Source: Microbacterium terregens
Lineage (GTDB): Bacteria; Pseudomonadota; Alphaproteobacteria; Sphingomonadales; Sphingomonadaceae
Reading direction: 5' to 3'
DNA: 64,000 bases
Assembly: GCF_027922045.1 (NCBI RefSeq)
Contig: NZ_BSEX01000024.1
Coordinates: 111,127 to 175,126, forward strand
The translations under genes were made by a program, and so were the position numbers. Below are positions 38,942 to 50,498 of this stretch, in pieces (position 1 is the stretch's first letter; each line of letters opens with the position of its first letter). The notes beneath the pieces are model-generated. The model was not told the DNA's origin, did not search any database, and saw only the letters and a program-made list of their open reading frames with translations.

Positions 38942-40258
38942 GTGACGCATTCCCACCAGATTCATATCATCGGCGGCGGTCTCGCCGGGTCCGAGGCAGC
39001 CTGGCAGCTGGCCCAGGCGGGCTTCCGCGTGCGGCTTTCGGAAATGCGCGGCAGCGGCGACTGCACGCCCGCGCACCAGAGCAAAGGGCTGGCCGAGCTC
39101 GTCTGCTCCAACAGCTTCCGCTCCGACGATGCGGAAAGCAACGCAGTCGGGCTGCTTCACGCCGAGATGCGCGCGCTCGGATCGCTGATCATGGCGAAGG
39201 GCGACGAACACCGCGTGCCCGCAGGTTCGGCTTTGGCGGTGGACCGCGATGGCTTCTCCGCCGGGGTCACCGCCGCACTGGAGACGCACCCCAACATCAC
39301 GATCGTTCGCGAACGGGTCGACATCCTTCCCGCGGAGGGTCCGACGATCATCGCGACCGGCCCGCTGACCGCACCCGCGCTGGCCGAGAGCATCGGCGGC
39401 GCCACCGGCAGCGACGCCCTCGCCTTCTTCGACGCGATCGCGCCGATCGTCCACTTCGACAGCGTCGACATGGACGTCGCCTGGATGGCCGCGCGCTGGG
39501 ACAAGGGTGGCAAGGACTACATCAACTGTCCGATGGACAAGGACCAATACCTCGCCTTCCACGCCGGGCTGCTTGCGGGCGAGAAGACCGAGTATCGCGA
39601 GTGGGAGAACGTCCCCTATTTCGAAGGGTGCATGCCGATCGAGGTCATGGCCGAGCGGGGCGTCGACACGCTGCGCTACGGCCCGATGAAGCCGGTCGGG
39701 CTCGACAATCCGCGTACCGGCCGCTGGCCCTATGCCGTCGTCCAGCTGCGCCAGGACAATGCCCAGGGGACGCTGTGGAACATGGTGGGCTTCCAGACCA
39801 AGCTCAAGCATGCCGAGCAGGTTCGGTTGTTCCGCACCATCCCGGGCCTGGAGAAGGCCGAGTTCGCGCGGCTGGGCGGGTTGCACCGCAACACCTTCAT
39901 CCGCTCGCCCGAGCTGCTCGACGCCACGCTTCGGCTGAAGGCGCGGCCCCACCTGCGCTTCGCGGGGCAGATCACCGGCTGCGAGGGCTATGTCGAGAGT
40001 GCGGCGATCGGCCTGATGGCCGGCCGCTTCGCGGCGGCCGAACTTGCCGGCAAGGACCTTCCGCCGCCTCCGCCCGAGACGGCACTGGGCGCGCTGCTCG
40101 GCCACATCACCGGCGGCGCCGAGGCCGAGACCTATCAGCCGATGAACGTCAATTTCGGCCTGTTCCCGCCGATCGAGGGCCGCACCAAGAAGGCCGATCG
40201 CAAGAGGATGTACACCGCGCGTGCCCGTGCTGCGCTTGCGGACTGGATGCCCGCCTAG
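38942..40258 (+). CDS. trmFO: Methylenetetrahydrofolate-tRNA-(uracil-5-)-methyltransferase TrmFO
   Basis: FAD- and folate-dependent enzyme that makes m5U54 in the tRNA T-loop. 438 residues, standard length. FAD-binding [15 protein letters not shown] at the N-terminus, then [50 protein letters not shown] and the C-terminal [13 protein letters not shown] at 38942 is the start because the protein otherwise lacks its first strand; no good ribosome-binding site is visible. It converges with the EF-hand gene: the two stop codons share the tetranucleotide CTAG. Confidence 0.96.
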   Translation: MTHSHQIHIIGGGLAGSEAAWQLAQAGFRVRLSEMRGSGDCTPAHQSKGLAELVCSNSFRSDDAESNAVGLLHAEMRALGSLIMAKGDEHRVPAGSALAVDRDGFSAGVTAALETHPNITIVRERVDILPAEGPTIIATGPLTAPALAESIGGATGSDALAFFDAIAPIVHFDSVDMDVAWMAARWDKGGKDYINCPMDKDQYLAFHAGLLAGEKTEYREWENVPYFEGCMPIEVMAERGVDTLRYGPMKPVGLDNPRTGRWPYAVVQLRQDNAQGTLWNMVGFQTKLKHAEQVRLFRTIPGLEKAEFARLGGLHRNTFIRSPELLDATLRLKARPHLRFAGQITGCEGYVESAAIGLMAGRFAAAELAGKDLPPPPPETALGALLGHITGGAEAETYQPMNVNFGLFPPIEGRTKKADRKRMYTARARAALADWMPA

Positions 40259-40716
40259 TCTTCTGCCTCCGCGCGCGGGGCTGGACAGGCGCAGCGCGCG
40301 GCAGGCTTGCGCGGGATCGCGGTGGTCGCGAACTCCGCCGGATTCAGCGCCGTCGACCGGTCCGCATCTGCCTTGGCGAACTTGGTCGTGGTGGCGACCG
40401 CCCATTCGTCGAACGAGAGCTGGCCGTCGCGGTTCGTGTCGAGTTTGGCATAGGCCTTGCGCCGGCTGGCGAGATATTCGTCGCGCGTGATGCTGCCGTC
40501 CCGGTCCTTGTCATAGCGATCGAAGCGCTTCTGCTCGCGGGTACGTTCGGTGGCGCTGGGTATCGTGACGGGTACCGGCGGCAGCGGTGCCATGCCGACG
40601 GGCGCCGCCTTTGGCTGCGGCAACGGCGCCTCCGTCTGCGCCGTGCCCCGGAACAGGATCACGCCGCCCCCCGCCAGAAGCAACGCCGACAAGACCCCCG
40701 CCCCGTACCGCCACAT
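40255..40716 (-). CDS. Exported EF-hand calcium-binding protein
   Basis: 153-residue protein with an N-terminal hydrophobic signal or anchor (about 6-25), a Pro-rich linker, and EF-hand loops [12 protein letters not shown] and [13 protein letters not shown] third, degenerate loop [13 protein letters not shown] lacks the central Gly and one acidic ligand. Probably a periplasmic calcium-binding protein of unknown role. It ends with two closely spaced Cys (CACPAP). Its stop overlaps that of trmFO on the other strand. Confidence 0.85.
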   Translation of the reverse strand: MWRYGAGVLSALLLAGGGVILFRGTAQTEAPLPQPKAAPVGMAPLPPVPVTIPSATERTREQKRFDRYDKDRDGSITRDEYLASRRKAYAKLDTNRDGQLSFDEWAVATTTKFAKADADRSTALNPAEFATTAIPRKPAARCACPAPRAEAED

Positions 40717-40778
40717 GCCTGCCCCCGCCCCGCTGTGCCGGAGCGCAGGCTATCGCAAGCTGCAGGCGGCGAATAGCC

Positions 40779-41447
40779 CTAACGTCCGGTTAACCGATGC
40801 CACAGCACCCGCGAGAGGCGGCGCGGCGAGCCGGACGGCAATGGAGCATCGAGCGGCACATCCAGGTCCATTCGGGCGAAATGGGCTGCCGCCCCAAGAC
40901 TGCGGGCGGCGCTGCTCCATCGCATGCCCAGCGCCTGGTCCAGCAGCACCCGCGCACGCGCCGCCGCCATGGTTGCCAGCGCCGGCTCACGGACGTGTCT
41001 GGCCAGGTCTGCTAGAGCCCAGCCTGTACCGGCATCGATCAACGGGTCACCTGGCTGCGCTCCAAACATCTGCCCGCACGCCTCGAACAGGCTCCCGCCG
41101 CGCAGCCGCCCCTGCCGATCCAGCGTTTCCGCGTCGAACGCTTCCTCCTCCAGCAACATGCTCCACCCATCCGTCATCCCACTGAGCATCGACGGGCGAA
41201 CCCCGGTGCCGGCGAACGCCCGGGCAAGGTCCGCCAGGACGGGGACAGCAGGCGCAGGGCCGTCATCTAGCGCGCGCAAGGCATCGCCCCACCACCGCAG
41301 GCGGATCTGACCCAGCACAGGCTCGCTTGTAGAGCGCAGCACCTCTGCAAGCGCTGCGTCCAAGGCCAGAGCAGCCGCAAGCGCTGGTCGTCCCTTCGCC
41401 GGGGCGTAGGCAAGAAGAACAGCATGTTCGGGATTGTTGCCGGTCAT
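40779..41447 (-). CDS. Squalene/phytoene synthase-like protein, probably non-catalytic
   Basis: 222-residue protein of the squalene/phytoene synthase superfamily: LGQIRLRWWGDALRAL at the first substrate helix and an all-helical layout. The two DxxxD-type diphosphate-binding motifs are not visible and the protein is shorter than true synthases (about 280-300). It resembles the NDUFAF6-like group, which lacks synthase activity. Role unknown. Its start at 41447 is divergent from the TadG-like gene. Confidence 0.75.
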   Translation of the reverse strand: MTGNNPEHAVLLAYAPAKGRPALAAALALDAALAEVLRSTSEPVLGQIRLRWWGDALRALDDGPAPAVPVLADLARAFAGTGVRPSMLSGMTDGWSMLLEEEAFDAETLDRQGRLRGGSLFEACGQMFGAQPGDPLIDAGTGWALADLARHVREPALATMAAARARVLLDQALGMRWSSAARSLGAAAHFARMDLDVPLDAPLPSGSPRRLSRVLWHRLTGR

Positions 41448-41560
41448 GCAACGGCCTCCCGCAATTGGGTAAACATCAAATCAACCATGATGGTTCAACC
41501 AAGCTTATCCCTCCGCGAACCATAGGAGACCGTCGAACGTCATGGTCCCAAGGCACTGAA

Positions 41561-43285
41561 ATGAAGAAGCGATTGCCCAAGCGGCGTGCAGGTGCGCGGC
41601 CGTTCCTGAGCGCGCTCGCCCGGGACGTTCGCGGCAACACGCTGATGCTGGTCGCGGCCGCCCTGATTCCCTTGATGGCGATGATCGGGTCAGGGGTCGA
41701 CATGGCTCGCGGCTATATGGCGCAGGACCAGTTGCAACAAGCATGCGATGCCGGAGTGCTCGCTGCCCGGCGGCTGCTCAGCGGCTCCCAGCTGACGGAC
41801 GCAGTGAACAACGAAGCCAAGGCGTACTTCAATTTCAACTTTCCGCAGGGAACGTACGACGCGGCAGCCTTCACGCCTGTGGTGACCGTTCCGAAGCTGG
41901 GCACCGTGCGGATGACGGCCAGTACGACGATCCCGACGGCCATCATGGGCATTCTCGGCTTCAAGACGATGGCGCTCTCGGCGAGTTGTTCGGCGACGCA
42001 GGACTTCGTCTCGACCGACATCATGCTGGTGCTCGACATGTCCGGTTCCATGAACTGTCCGCCGGGCCAAGCCGGCGCGTGCAACGAAGTCGAGCAGCCG
42101 GGGTCCAAGATGGCCGCACTACGCTCGGCCGCAACATCCCTATACGATACCCTGGCGGGCGCGCAGAACCAACTGCATGCGAACAGCCTGCGGCTGCGCT
42201 ATGGATTTGTGCCGTATAACGGAACGGTCAACGTCGGAAGGATTCTGTACGCTAAGAACCCAGACTATATCCGCGGTCCAACATACCCGTACCAGACACG
42301 GGTATGGGTGCCCACCACCCGAACAACAACTTCGTTCAGGTCGGAGTCGGACTGTGCCGCCCTGGGCGGGACGTGGAGCCGCTTTTTCTTGTCTCTCGGA
42401 TACTGCACGTACCAGGAGGTGACGGGAGGGGCCTGGTCCTACGGCCAATATTGGGTCGACGTCTCCAGATATGTTACCGGCGCTACGGTTCCCGTTCCGA
42501 CGCAGACGAACGGCAGCACGGCACGCTGGGCCGGCTGCATTGAAGAGCGCAAGACGAACAACGGCACGATCAACGGTGGAAGCGGTACCACCGCGCCGGC
42601 GGATGCTTGGGATCTCGACGTCACACGCATTCCGAACTCGGATGACAGCCGTTGGGGACCTTGGTGGCCGGAAGTGGAATTCGGCAGAGACGCGACGGCG
42701 CAGCGAACCAGAAGTGACTATTGTGCGAGCGAGGCAAGCCGCCTCACCGAATATTACAATAACAAGCAAGGGTTCACGAACTATCTGGCCAACTTGAAGC
42801 CGCTAGGATCGACCTATCACGACATCGGCATGATCTGGGGTGCTCGGTTCATCGCGTCGGAAGGCATTTTTGCGGGGCCTGCGGAGACCAACGATCAGTT
42901 CACTGCGGACAATCCCTCGAAGATCCGCGGTTTTTCCGTGCGGAAGTACCTCATATTCATGACGGACGGTGATCTCTCGCCGACACTCGACGAATATTCC
43001 AGCTATGGCATCGAGAACCTGGATAAGCGGGTTCTCGGCTCGGCGGCAGTGACGGGCACCAACCAGGTAAACCGCCATCTTCAGCGCTTTCGTATGGCGT
43101 GCAACGCGGCAAAGGGGCAGAACATCGACGTGTGGGTGATCGCCTTCTCCACCACCCTCACTTCGGAAATGCAGAACTGCGCGAGTTCGCCCAGCCAAGC
43201 GGCCGGCATCAGCACCTCTGCAGACCTGATCGCGAAATTCCAGGAGATCGGTTCGAAAATCGGATCGCTGAGGCTTAGCCAGTGA
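41561..43285 (+). CDS. TadG-like pilus assembly protein with von Willebrand A domain
   Basis: 574-residue protein. The N-terminus has the TadE/TadG pattern: basic segment, RGNTLMLVAAALIPLMAMIGSGVD membrane helix, then RGYMAQDQLQQACDAGVLAA. A vWA domain follows with the metal site D159xSxS163 (LVLDMSGSM) and a late TDGD; a Cys-containing, Trp/Tyr-rich insertion (about 250-400) splits it. Such proteins are anchored in the inner membrane and associated with Tad/Flp pili. The next gene starts inside its stop (GTGA). No Tad ATPase, secretin or prepilin gene is nearby. Confidence 0.85.
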   Translation: MKKRLPKRRAGARPFLSALARDVRGNTLMLVAAALIPLMAMIGSGVDMARGYMAQDQLQQACDAGVLAARRLLSGSQLTDAVNNEAKAYFNFNFPQGTYDAAAFTPVVTVPKLGTVRMTASTTIPTAIMGILGFKTMALSASCSATQDFVSTDIMLVLDMSGSMNCPPGQAGACNEVEQPGSKMAALRSAATSLYDTLAGAQNQLHANSLRLRYGFVPYNGTVNVGRILYAKNPDYIRGPTYPYQTRVWVPTTRTTTSFRSESDCAALGGTWSRFFLSLGYCTYQEVTGGAWSYGQYWVDVSRYVTGATVPVPTQTNGSTARWAGCIEERKTNNGTINGGSGTTAPADAWDLDVTRIPNSDDSRWGPWWPEVEFGRDATAQRTRSDYCASEASRLTEYYNNKQGFTNYLANLKPLGSTYHDIGMIWGARFIASEGIFAGPAETNDQFTADNPSKIRGFSVRKYLIFMTDGDLSPTLDEYSSYGIENLDKRVLGSAAVTGTNQVNRHLQRFRMACNAAKGQNIDVWVIAFSTTLTSEMQNCASSPSQAAGISTSADLIAKFQEIGSKIGSLRLSQ

Positions 43286-43869
43286 GCGCGACCCGCTCTC
43301 GTCTGGCGTTGGCTTCGGATCGACGCGGTGCGACGATCGTGGAGTTCGCGCTGGTGACCCCGATCCTTCTGCTCGTCCTGATGGCCGCGCTCGAATTCGG
43401 GTATCAGGGCTATATCAACGCGATGGTGCAAGGTGCGATGACCAAGGCCGCTCGCCTGGCGACGGTTGGCGGCCGGACGTCCGCCGACGTGGAGAAGATG
43501 ATCAAGGACGAGGTCGGGCAAGTCGTGGATCGACAATACATCTCGGTCGAGACCCGAAGCTATTACAACTTCTCCAATGTCGGGTCCGCAGAAAAGATCA
43601 CTCAGGATACGGATCCGAAGACGGTGTACAATAAGGGTGATTGCTACGAAGACGCGAACAACAACGGCCAGTATGACACGTCCTTGGGCTCCGCGGGCTT
43701 GGGAACCGCAGACGACATCACCTACTATAAGGTTACCGCCAACTATCCGAACCTGACGCCGATCTCGCGCTTCGTCAGCTGGGTAGGCAGGCGATCGGTT
43801 TCGGCGACGATCGCCCTGCGCAACCAGCCCTTCACCTCACGCGCCTCGGCGACCATCCGATGCGACTGA
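43282..43869 (+). CDS. TadE-like pseudopilin family protein
   Basis: 195 residues. RRGATIVEFALVTPILLLVLMAALEFGYQGY is the classic TadE signature, with Glu five after the predicted prepilin-peptidase Gly. A periplasmic domain with two Cys follows, including a Asp/Asn-rich stretch (EDANNNGQYD) that could bind calcium. GTG start overlaps the TadG stop; its own stop lies inside the next gene. Probable pseudopilin-like membrane subunit. Confidence 0.85.
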   Translation: MSATRSRLALASDRRGATIVEFALVTPILLLVLMAALEFGYQGYINAMVQGAMTKAARLATVGGRTSADVEKMIKDEVGQVVDRQYISVETRSYYNFSNVGSAEKITQDTDPKTVYNKGDCYEDANNNGQYDTSLGSAGLGTADDITYYKVTANYPNLTPISRFVSWVGRRSVSATIALRNQPFTSRASATIRCD

Positions 43870-44531
43870 CGCCATCCCGGGAACCGCGGCACACTCCCGC
43901 CGCTGTCGCGGCCGACGTCCGCGGCGTGGCGCTCCTGGAGTTCGCGCTGTCGCTGCCCTTGCTGCTGACGGTCACCCTCTATGGGGTGGAGACCGCGAAC
44001 CTCGCCATCGCCAAGATGCGGGTGAACCAGATCGCCAGCACGATCGCCGACAATGCGGCGCGCGTCCGCGACAATATCGATGAACGCGATGTCAACGAGC
44101 TGCTGCTCGGCGCCAACCTGCTTGGCGGCGGGATCGACTTCGGCGCGCGCGGGCGCGTCGTCGTCTCCAGCGTCTCCCCCAACGGGCTCAGCGGCAGCCA
44201 AGCAGGCCAATGGATCCGCTGGCAACGATGCACCGGGGCACTGAACACCCCGGAATCCCAACCGCGCTACGGCAGGGAAGGAACCGGCAAGACTACGGGC
44301 AGCCTGAAGTTCATCGGGAGCAGCACGCGTTCGATTGCCGCCAGCAGCACCACCAACCTGATCCTGGCCGAAGTGACCTACCGCTATAAGCCGATCGTTT
44401 CGGAGACATTGTTCGGACCGATGGTCCTACGCTCTGAGACCGCCTTCTCCGTCCGCGAACGGCGGACCGAGGATATCCAGAGCGCTACCGGCGTGACGCC
44501 GAGCGTCTGCACCGTCTACTCGGCGACGTGA
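43860..44531 (+). CDS. TadE/TadF-like protein
   Basis: 223 residues: DVRGVALLEFALSLPLLLTVTLYGVETANLAI matches the TadE/TadF transmembrane signature, followed by a periplasmic region with two Cys. Overlaps the previous gene by ten bases, so all three tad-like genes form one translationally coupled operon closed by a terminator. Specific role unknown. Confidence 0.83.
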   Translation: MRLTPSREPRHTPAAVAADVRGVALLEFALSLPLLLTVTLYGVETANLAIAKMRVNQIASTIADNAARVRDNIDERDVNELLLGANLLGGGIDFGARGRVVVSSVSPNGLSGSQAGQWIRWQRCTGALNTPESQPRYGREGTGKTTGSLKFIGSSTRSIAASSTTNLILAEVTYRYKPIVSETLFGPMVLRSETAFSVRERRTEDIQSATGVTPSVCTVYSAT

Positions 44532-44532
44532 G

Positions 44533-44566
44533 GGGCGGCGAAGCTTCTTCAGCCCGCCGCCCTTTT
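44533..44566 (+). terminator. Intrinsic terminator of the tad-like operon
   Basis: An 8-bp stem (GGGCGGCG/CGCCGCCC) followed by TTTT, immediately after the last tad-like stop codon and just before the convergent pdhB end. Confidence 0.8.
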
Positions 44567-44571
44567 CATCT

Positions 44572-46014
44572 TCAACCCTTGTAGGTGACCTTCTTCACCG
44601 TCTCGACCACGCGGTCGGCGGTGACGAGTGCCAGCTTCTCCAGGTTCGCCGCGTAGGGCAGCGGCACGTCCTCGTTGGTGACGCGGAGCACCGGTGCGTC
44701 GAGGTCGTCGAAGCCCTGCTCCATCACGACTGCCGCGATCTCGCTCGCGATTGAGCAGACCGGCCAGCCTTCCTCGACCACCACCAGGCGGTTGGTCTTC
44801 TTCAGGCTTGCGAGCACCGTCTTGGTGTCGAGCGGGCGCAGCGTGCGCAGGTCGATGACCTCCGCCTCGATGCCCTCGCCGGCCAGCTTCTCGGCTGCTT
44901 CCAGCGCGACGCCGACACCGATCGAGTAGGACACGATCGTCACGTCCTTGCCCGGACGCATGATGCGCGCCTTGCCGATCGGCAGGACATAGTCGTCGAG
45001 CTTCGGCACCTCGAAGGTGCGGCCGTACATCAGCTCGTTCTCAAGGAACACGACCGGGTCTTCCGAGCGGATCGCGGCCTTCAGCAGGCCCTTGGCATCC
45101 GCCGCGTCATAGGGCGCGATCACGACCAGGCCGGGGACGCTGGCGTACCACGGGCCATAGTTCTGCGAGTGCTGCGCGCCCACGCGGCTCGCGGCGCCGT
45201 TGGGACCGCGGAACACGATCGGGCAGCGCATCTGGCCGCCGGACATGTAGTTGGTCTTGGCGGCCGAGTTGATGATGTGGTCGATCGCCTGCATGGCGAA
45301 GTTGAACGTCATGAACTCGACGATCGGCTTCAGGCCGCCCATCGCGGCACCGGTGCCGACGCCGGCAAAGCCGTATTCGGTGATCGGCGTGTCGATGACG
45401 CGCTTGGGACCGAACTCCTCGAGCAGGCCCTGGGTGACCTTGTACGCGCCCTGGTACTCGGCGACTTCCTCGCCCATCACGAACACGCGGCCGTCGGCGC
45501 GCATTTCCTCGGCCATCGCGTCGCGCAGCGCTTCGCGGACCGTCACCTTCACCATCTCGGTGCCTTCCGGCACTTCGGGATCGGTCGACGTCTGCTCGAC
45601 GGCGTTGACGAGCTGGGTCGTGCCGGTCTCCTGCGCCTTCGGTGCATCGGAGACGGCTTCGGTGCGCTGGTCGGACGGGGTCTGCACGCCGCCCTCGCCC
45701 TCGGCCGGCTTGGAGCCTGCGGCTGCACCGGTGGAGGTCTGCGACGCGTTGGCGGCTTCGGCCACGTCCTCGCCCTCACCCGCGATCAGCGCGATCACGG
45801 TGCCGACCTTCACATTGTCGGTGCCCTCGGTGACCAGGATCTTGGCGATCGTGCCTTCGTCGACGGCCTCGAACTCCATGGTCGCCTTGTCGGTCTCGAT
45901 CTCGGCCATGATGTCGCCGGATTTGACGACGTCACCTTCCTTGACCAGCCACTTCGCCAGCGTGCCCTCTTCCATCGTGGGCGACAGCGCCGGCATCTTC
46001 AGTTCGATCGCCAT
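44572..46014 (-). CDS. pdhB: Pyruvate dehydrogenase E1 beta subunit with lipoyl domain
   Basis: 480 residues. An N-terminal biotinyl/lipoyl domain (about 1-78; lipoyl Lys43 in ETDKATMEF) and an Ala/Glu-rich linker (about 80-150) precede the E1-beta transketolase-like domain ([47 protein letters not shown], [12 protein letters not shown] type segment). With PdhA it decarboxylates pyruvate to feed acetyl-CoA. Lipoyl fusion to E1 beta is known in alphaproteobacteria. One base separates its ATG from the pdhA stop. The E2 and E3 genes are not in the window. Confidence 0.96.
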   Translation of the reverse strand: MAIELKMPALSPTMEEGTLAKWLVKEGDVVKSGDIMAEIETDKATMEFEAVDEGTIAKILVTEGTDNVKVGTVIALIAGEGEDVAEAANASQTSTGAAAGSKPAEGEGGVQTPSDQRTEAVSDAPKAQETGTTQLVNAVEQTSTDPEVPEGTEMVKVTVREALRDAMAEEMRADGRVFVMGEEVAEYQGAYKVTQGLLEEFGPKRVIDTPITEYGFAGVGTGAAMGGLKPIVEFMTFNFAMQAIDHIINSAAKTNYMSGGQMRCPIVFRGPNGAASRVGAQHSQNYGPWYASVPGLVVIAPYDAADAKGLLKAAIRSEDPVVFLENELMYGRTFEVPKLDDYVLPIGKARIMRPGKDVTIVSYSIGVGVALEAAEKLAGEGIEAEVIDLRTLRPLDTKTVLASLKKTNRLVVVEEGWPVCSIASEIAAVVMEQGFDDLDAPVLRVTNEDVPLPYAANLEKLALVTADRVVETVKKVTYKG

Positions 46015-46015
46015 C

Positions 46016-47065
46016 TCAGTAGTTCTCCACCAGCACGTCCGTATAGAGCTCGGCCGGATCGGGCTCCGGCGTGCTCTCGGCGAAGTCGGCGGCCTCGTTC
46101 ACCACCTTGCGGATTTCCTGCTCGATCGTCTTGAGGTCGCCCTCGCCGACGCCCAGCTTCTCAAGCTCGCGCTTGGCGGCCTCGATCGGGTCGGAGTTGT
46201 CGCGCATCGCCTGCACTTCCTCGCGCGAGCGGTACTTGGCCGGATCCGACATCGAGTGGCCGCGATAGCGATAGGTCTTCATCTCGAGGATGATCGGGCC
46301 CTTGCCCGCACGCACCCACGCCAGCGCCTCTTCGGCTGCACCGCGGCAGGCGAGCACGTCCATGCCGTCGACCTGGATGCCCGGGATGCGGAAGCTCTCG
46401 CCGCGCTTGTAGAGCTGGTCTTCCGCCGACGAGCGGTTGACCGAGGTGCCCATGGCGTACTGGTTGTTCTCGATCACGTAGATGATCGGGAGCTTCCACA
46501 GCTCGGCCATGTTGAAGCTCTCGTACACCTGGCCCTGGTTGGCCGCGCCGTCGCCGAAATAGGCCATCGCGACGCCGCCGTCCTCGTTGTACTTGTGCCC
46601 GAACGCGAGGCCGGTGCCGAGCGACACCTGCGCGCCGACGATGCCATGGCCGCCGTAGAACTTCTTCTCGGTCGAGAACATGTGCATCGAGCCGCCCTTG
46701 CCGCGGCTGATGCCGGCGGCACGGCCGGTCAGCTCGGCCATGATGATCTTGGGATCGATTCCATAGGCCAGCATGTGGCCGTGATCGCGATAGCCGGTGA
46801 TGACCGAGTCCTTCTCGCCATCCAGCGCCGACTGCAGGCCGACGGCAACCGCCTCCTGGCCAATGTAGAGATGGCAGAAGCCGCCGATGAAGCCGAGGCC
46901 GTAGAGCTGGCCCGCCTTCTCTTCGAAGCGGCGGATCAGCAGCATCTGCTTGTAGAAGTCGAGCAGTTCCTCCTTCGAGGCCTCGTAGCGCGTCGGTTCG
47001 TTGGGACGCTCACGGTTCGGAACGGCAGGTTCGCTCTTGGCGCTCTGCGCCGGTGCCTTTGCCAC
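46016..47065 (-). CDS. pdhA: Pyruvate dehydrogenase E1 alpha subunit
   Basis: 349 residues. The thiamine-diphosphate motif is [17 protein letters not shown]; phosphorylation-loop-like [25 protein letters not shown] and IGQEAVAVG are all present. Forms the alpha2beta2 E1 with PdhB. Starts with GTG at 47065, with GAGGG about ten bases upstream. Downstream of ftsB on the same strand, the common alphaproteobacterial order. Confidence 0.97.
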   Translation of the reverse strand: MAKAPAQSAKSEPAVPNRERPNEPTRYEASKEELLDFYKQMLLIRRFEEKAGQLYGLGFIGGFCHLYIGQEAVAVGLQSALDGEKDSVITGYRDHGHMLAYGIDPKIIMAELTGRAAGISRGKGGSMHMFSTEKKFYGGHGIVGAQVSLGTGLAFGHKYNEDGGVAMAYFGDGAANQGQVYESFNMAELWKLPIIYVIENNQYAMGTSVNRSSAEDQLYKRGESFRIPGIQVDGMDVLACRGAAEEALAWVRAGKGPIILEMKTYRYRGHSMSDPAKYRSREEVQAMRDNSDPIEAAKRELEKLGVGEGDLKTIEQEIRKVVNEAADFAESTPEPDPAELYTDVLVENY

Positions 47066-47194
47066 GATGTAGGTACCCTCATGCCTGGGAAAGGGGAAAG
47101 GAGCCGAGCCTATAGGCCGGTTTCTCTCCCAACTGCAATCACCCGGCCGGAGCGGCTGGGCGACCGCGCTGGAGCCCTGCTAGCGCAACTCGGC

Positions 47195-47551
47195 CTAGCC
47201 GTCGACCGTCCCTGCGCAGCGATCCGCATTGCCGGCACCGCTGCCGAGCGGCATGATGAACTCGTCCGGGTGCGCGACGTTCAGCTGCTTGCGGACCAGT
47301 TCGTCGACCATGTCGGGATCAGCGTGGCGGGGATCGAGCAGCGCGACGCGGTTGCGCAACTCCGCCCGCGCCTTGTCCAGGCAAGCGTAGTAGGCCTGAC
47401 GCTGGGCCAGCTTGCGGGAATAATCGCGGTAGGCGAGAATGCCGTTGGGTCCGAGCACCGCATAATAGCCGAAGAACCCCATGAACAGAATCGCGAACGC
47501 GGGAAACCCTGCACGACGGAGTATCGGGTGAAGCGGCGAGGAGCGCGGCAT
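47195..47551 (-). CDS. ftsB: Cell-division protein FtsB (septum formation initiator)
   Basis: 118-residue FtsB/DivIC family protein: a short cytoplasmic start, one membrane helix ([20 protein letters not shown]), then a coiled coil ([25 protein letters not shown]) and a C-terminal segment [20 protein letters not shown]. It links FtsL and FtsQ in the divisome. The usual context between eno and pdhA supports the call, although three other genes now separate it from eno. Confidence 0.88.
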   Translation of the reverse strand: MPRSSPLHPILRRAGFPAFAILFMGFFGYYAVLGPNGILAYRDYSRKLAQRQAYYACLDKARAELRNRVALLDPRHADPDMVDELVRKQLNVAHPDEFIMPLGSGAGNADRCAGTVDG

Positions 47552-47624
47552 GCCCCGATATTTGCGCAAGCCGCGGGCGTGCGCAAGGTCGCCCGAGTCG
47601 AAAACATCAAGAGATTCGAAGCTG

Positions 47625-47996
47625 ATGCATCTACGCCACGACCCCGCCAGCCCCGCTGCCGAGCCGATCGACTTCGATGCATTTCTCGCGGTCGACGTCC
47701 GCGTCGGAACGATCGTCGCCGCTGAAGAGTTCCCCGAGGCGCGCAAACCGGCGATCAAGCTGCGGATCGACTTCGGCCCGACGATCGGGGTTCGCCGGTC
47801 GAGCGCGCAGATCATGGAGCATTACACGCCCGAGGCGCTCGTCGGGCGGCAGGTGGCCGCGGTGGTGAACTTCCCGCCCCGCCAGATCGGGAAGTTCCTG
47901 TCGGAAGTGCTGACGCTCGGCTTTCCCGACGAAGACGGTGCCGTGGTGCTGTTCGCGCCGGATCGGAAGGTGCCGGATGGTGGGCGGCTGTTCTGA
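47625..47996 (+). CDS. csaA: tRNA-binding OB-fold protein (CsaA-like)
   Basis: 123 residues; the last 105 form an EMAPII/CsaA OB-fold: [64 protein letters not shown]. CsaA is proposed as a protein-secretion chaperone and binds tRNA-like structures. The usual start would be near FDAFLAVDV; the ATG at 47625 adds about 15 residues. Divergent from ftsB, 73 bases apart. Confidence 0.85.
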   Translation: MHLRHDPASPAAEPIDFDAFLAVDVRVGTIVAAEEFPEARKPAIKLRIDFGPTIGVRRSSAQIMEHYTPEALVGRQVAAVVNFPPRQIGKFLSEVLTLGFPDEDGAVVLFAPDRKVPDGGRLF

Positions 47997-48099
47997 CATG
48001 AGGGGTGGTGGAAAGGGGTCGCGGGGGCCGGTCGTCCACAACCCACGGGCTCGGAAAGTCAGCCCGCCAACATTAGTAGCGCAAGAGGCGGGTAGCGGC

Positions 48100-48498
48100 A
48101 TGTATGACGAAGCTTTCCGCGACTTACGCGAGCTTTATCGCGGAGACGCTCCTGAGACCGGTCGATCACGCAGCGTCGGGAAAGAAGATGTGGTTCGGTG
48201 GTCCGTGGTTGGCAGCCTCAACCTCACGCAAACCTTTGATCGGCTCGGCATCGAGCTGTCACGCGATGATGCCGCCGGAATCCTGACGTGGGAGTTCTGC
48301 GACGTCACCGCTAATACCTTGTTTGGCGTGCTTACCGATATACAACTGGATGACGCCCACCCTGTTGATGAGCCCAAGATGTTTTGGAAGTTCTACTTGG
48401 CATTCGATCACAGCGAGACAGTTCCCGCTACAGAGGCAGAGCAGGTAGCACGCGAGGAGATCCTGCGCTTTCTCGCGTCAGCTAGGCTGGCGCCTTGA
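48100..48498 (+). CDS. Hypothetical protein, unknown
   Basis: 132-residue soluble protein with mixed alpha/beta-looking composition (VGSLNLTQTFDRLGIELSRDD, WKFYLAFDHSETVP, AREEILRFLASARLAP). I recognise no family. Codon use and base composition are noticeably less GC-rich than the neighbours, suggesting recent acquisition. Only a weak ribosome-binding site precedes the ATG at 48100. Confidence 0.55.
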   Translation: MYDEAFRDLRELYRGDAPETGRSRSVGKEDVVRWSVVGSLNLTQTFDRLGIELSRDDAAGILTWEFCDVTANTLFGVLTDIQLDDAHPVDEPKMFWKFYLAFDHSETVPATEAEQVAREEILRFLASARLAP

Positions 48499-48617
48499 TC
48501 TTCGCGACTTCTCCCCCGTCCTTTTCCCCCGTCACCCCGGCGTAGGCAGAGGACCAGGATCGAGCGGCCGGCGGAGCGGGCGGCTCTTTTGGGCGTTGGT
48601 GTAGAAAGAACAAGAGG

Positions 48618-49007
48618 TCAGAAGCGTGGGAGATGGCGCAGCCCGCTCCGCGTCCCGCCGCAAGCCCAGATATCCAGAGCATCTGCGCTGACGACATAGG
48701 TCGCGGCGGCGCTAAAGCGCTCCCGCTCATCGATACCAACTTGGCTGGGAGGGCTGGTGATGATCCTCCCCGCAGGAAGTCCATCGAAGCCGGCGCGCTC
48801 GATGCTGACGTCAATCCTGTTGGGATCGATCTTCCAGCCCCGTCTCGCAAACGCGTACGTCCGTCGCATGCTGGCGATGTTCTTGAGACAAGGATCGGCG
48901 GCCAGCTGTCCTTCTATCTGCTCCACGACCTTTTCACTCGGCTTGCCCGCGGGACAGCCCACCATGAAGAGGACGGAAGGGAGTAGCGCGTAGTTAGAGC
49001 AGGCCAT
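48618..49007 (-). CDS. Small predicted lipoprotein
   Basis: 129 residues with a hydrophobic start and a lipobox-like MVGC near residue 18. The body resembles small sphingomonad lipoproteins: CLKNIASMRRTYAFARRG, DPNRIDVSIERAGFDGLPAGR, ITSPPSQVGIDERERF and a final domain with DIWACGG. Function unknown. An open frame on the other strand over the same bases looks non-coding. No clear promoter. Confidence 0.6.
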   Translation of the reverse strand: MACSNYALLPSVLFMVGCPAGKPSEKVVEQIEGQLAADPCLKNIASMRRTYAFARRGWKIDPNRIDVSIERAGFDGLPAGRIITSPPSQVGIDERERFSAAATYVVSADALDIWACGGTRSGLRHLPRF

Positions 49008-49127
49008 CAGCCGATGTTAGCCGGTTACGCGACGGCTACCAGTGCTACCGCCCCTCTTCGCCACCCGACGCTCTCCAGCTTAGGATGGCGGGGGAGCGCG
49101 CGTTGCCCGCGCGTCCCCCACTTCCCC

Positions 49128-50417
<1,290 letters not shown>

Positions 50418-50498
50418 CTACCTTCTCGGCCGGACGCTGCCGGCGATCGTGCGCAGCCCTATCCGCTCGGCCCCCGCGGGGCAATTCGTGCCGGATCG

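Noticed and set aside
45251..47725. Long plus-strand frame opposite pdhA/pdhB
   Set aside because: Ser/Thr/His-rich mirror translation of conserved E1 subunits; no family similarity.
48633..48986. Plus-strand frame opposite the small lipoprotein
   Set aside because: The minus-strand product has a lipobox and resembles known sphingomonad lipoproteins; the plus product looks random.
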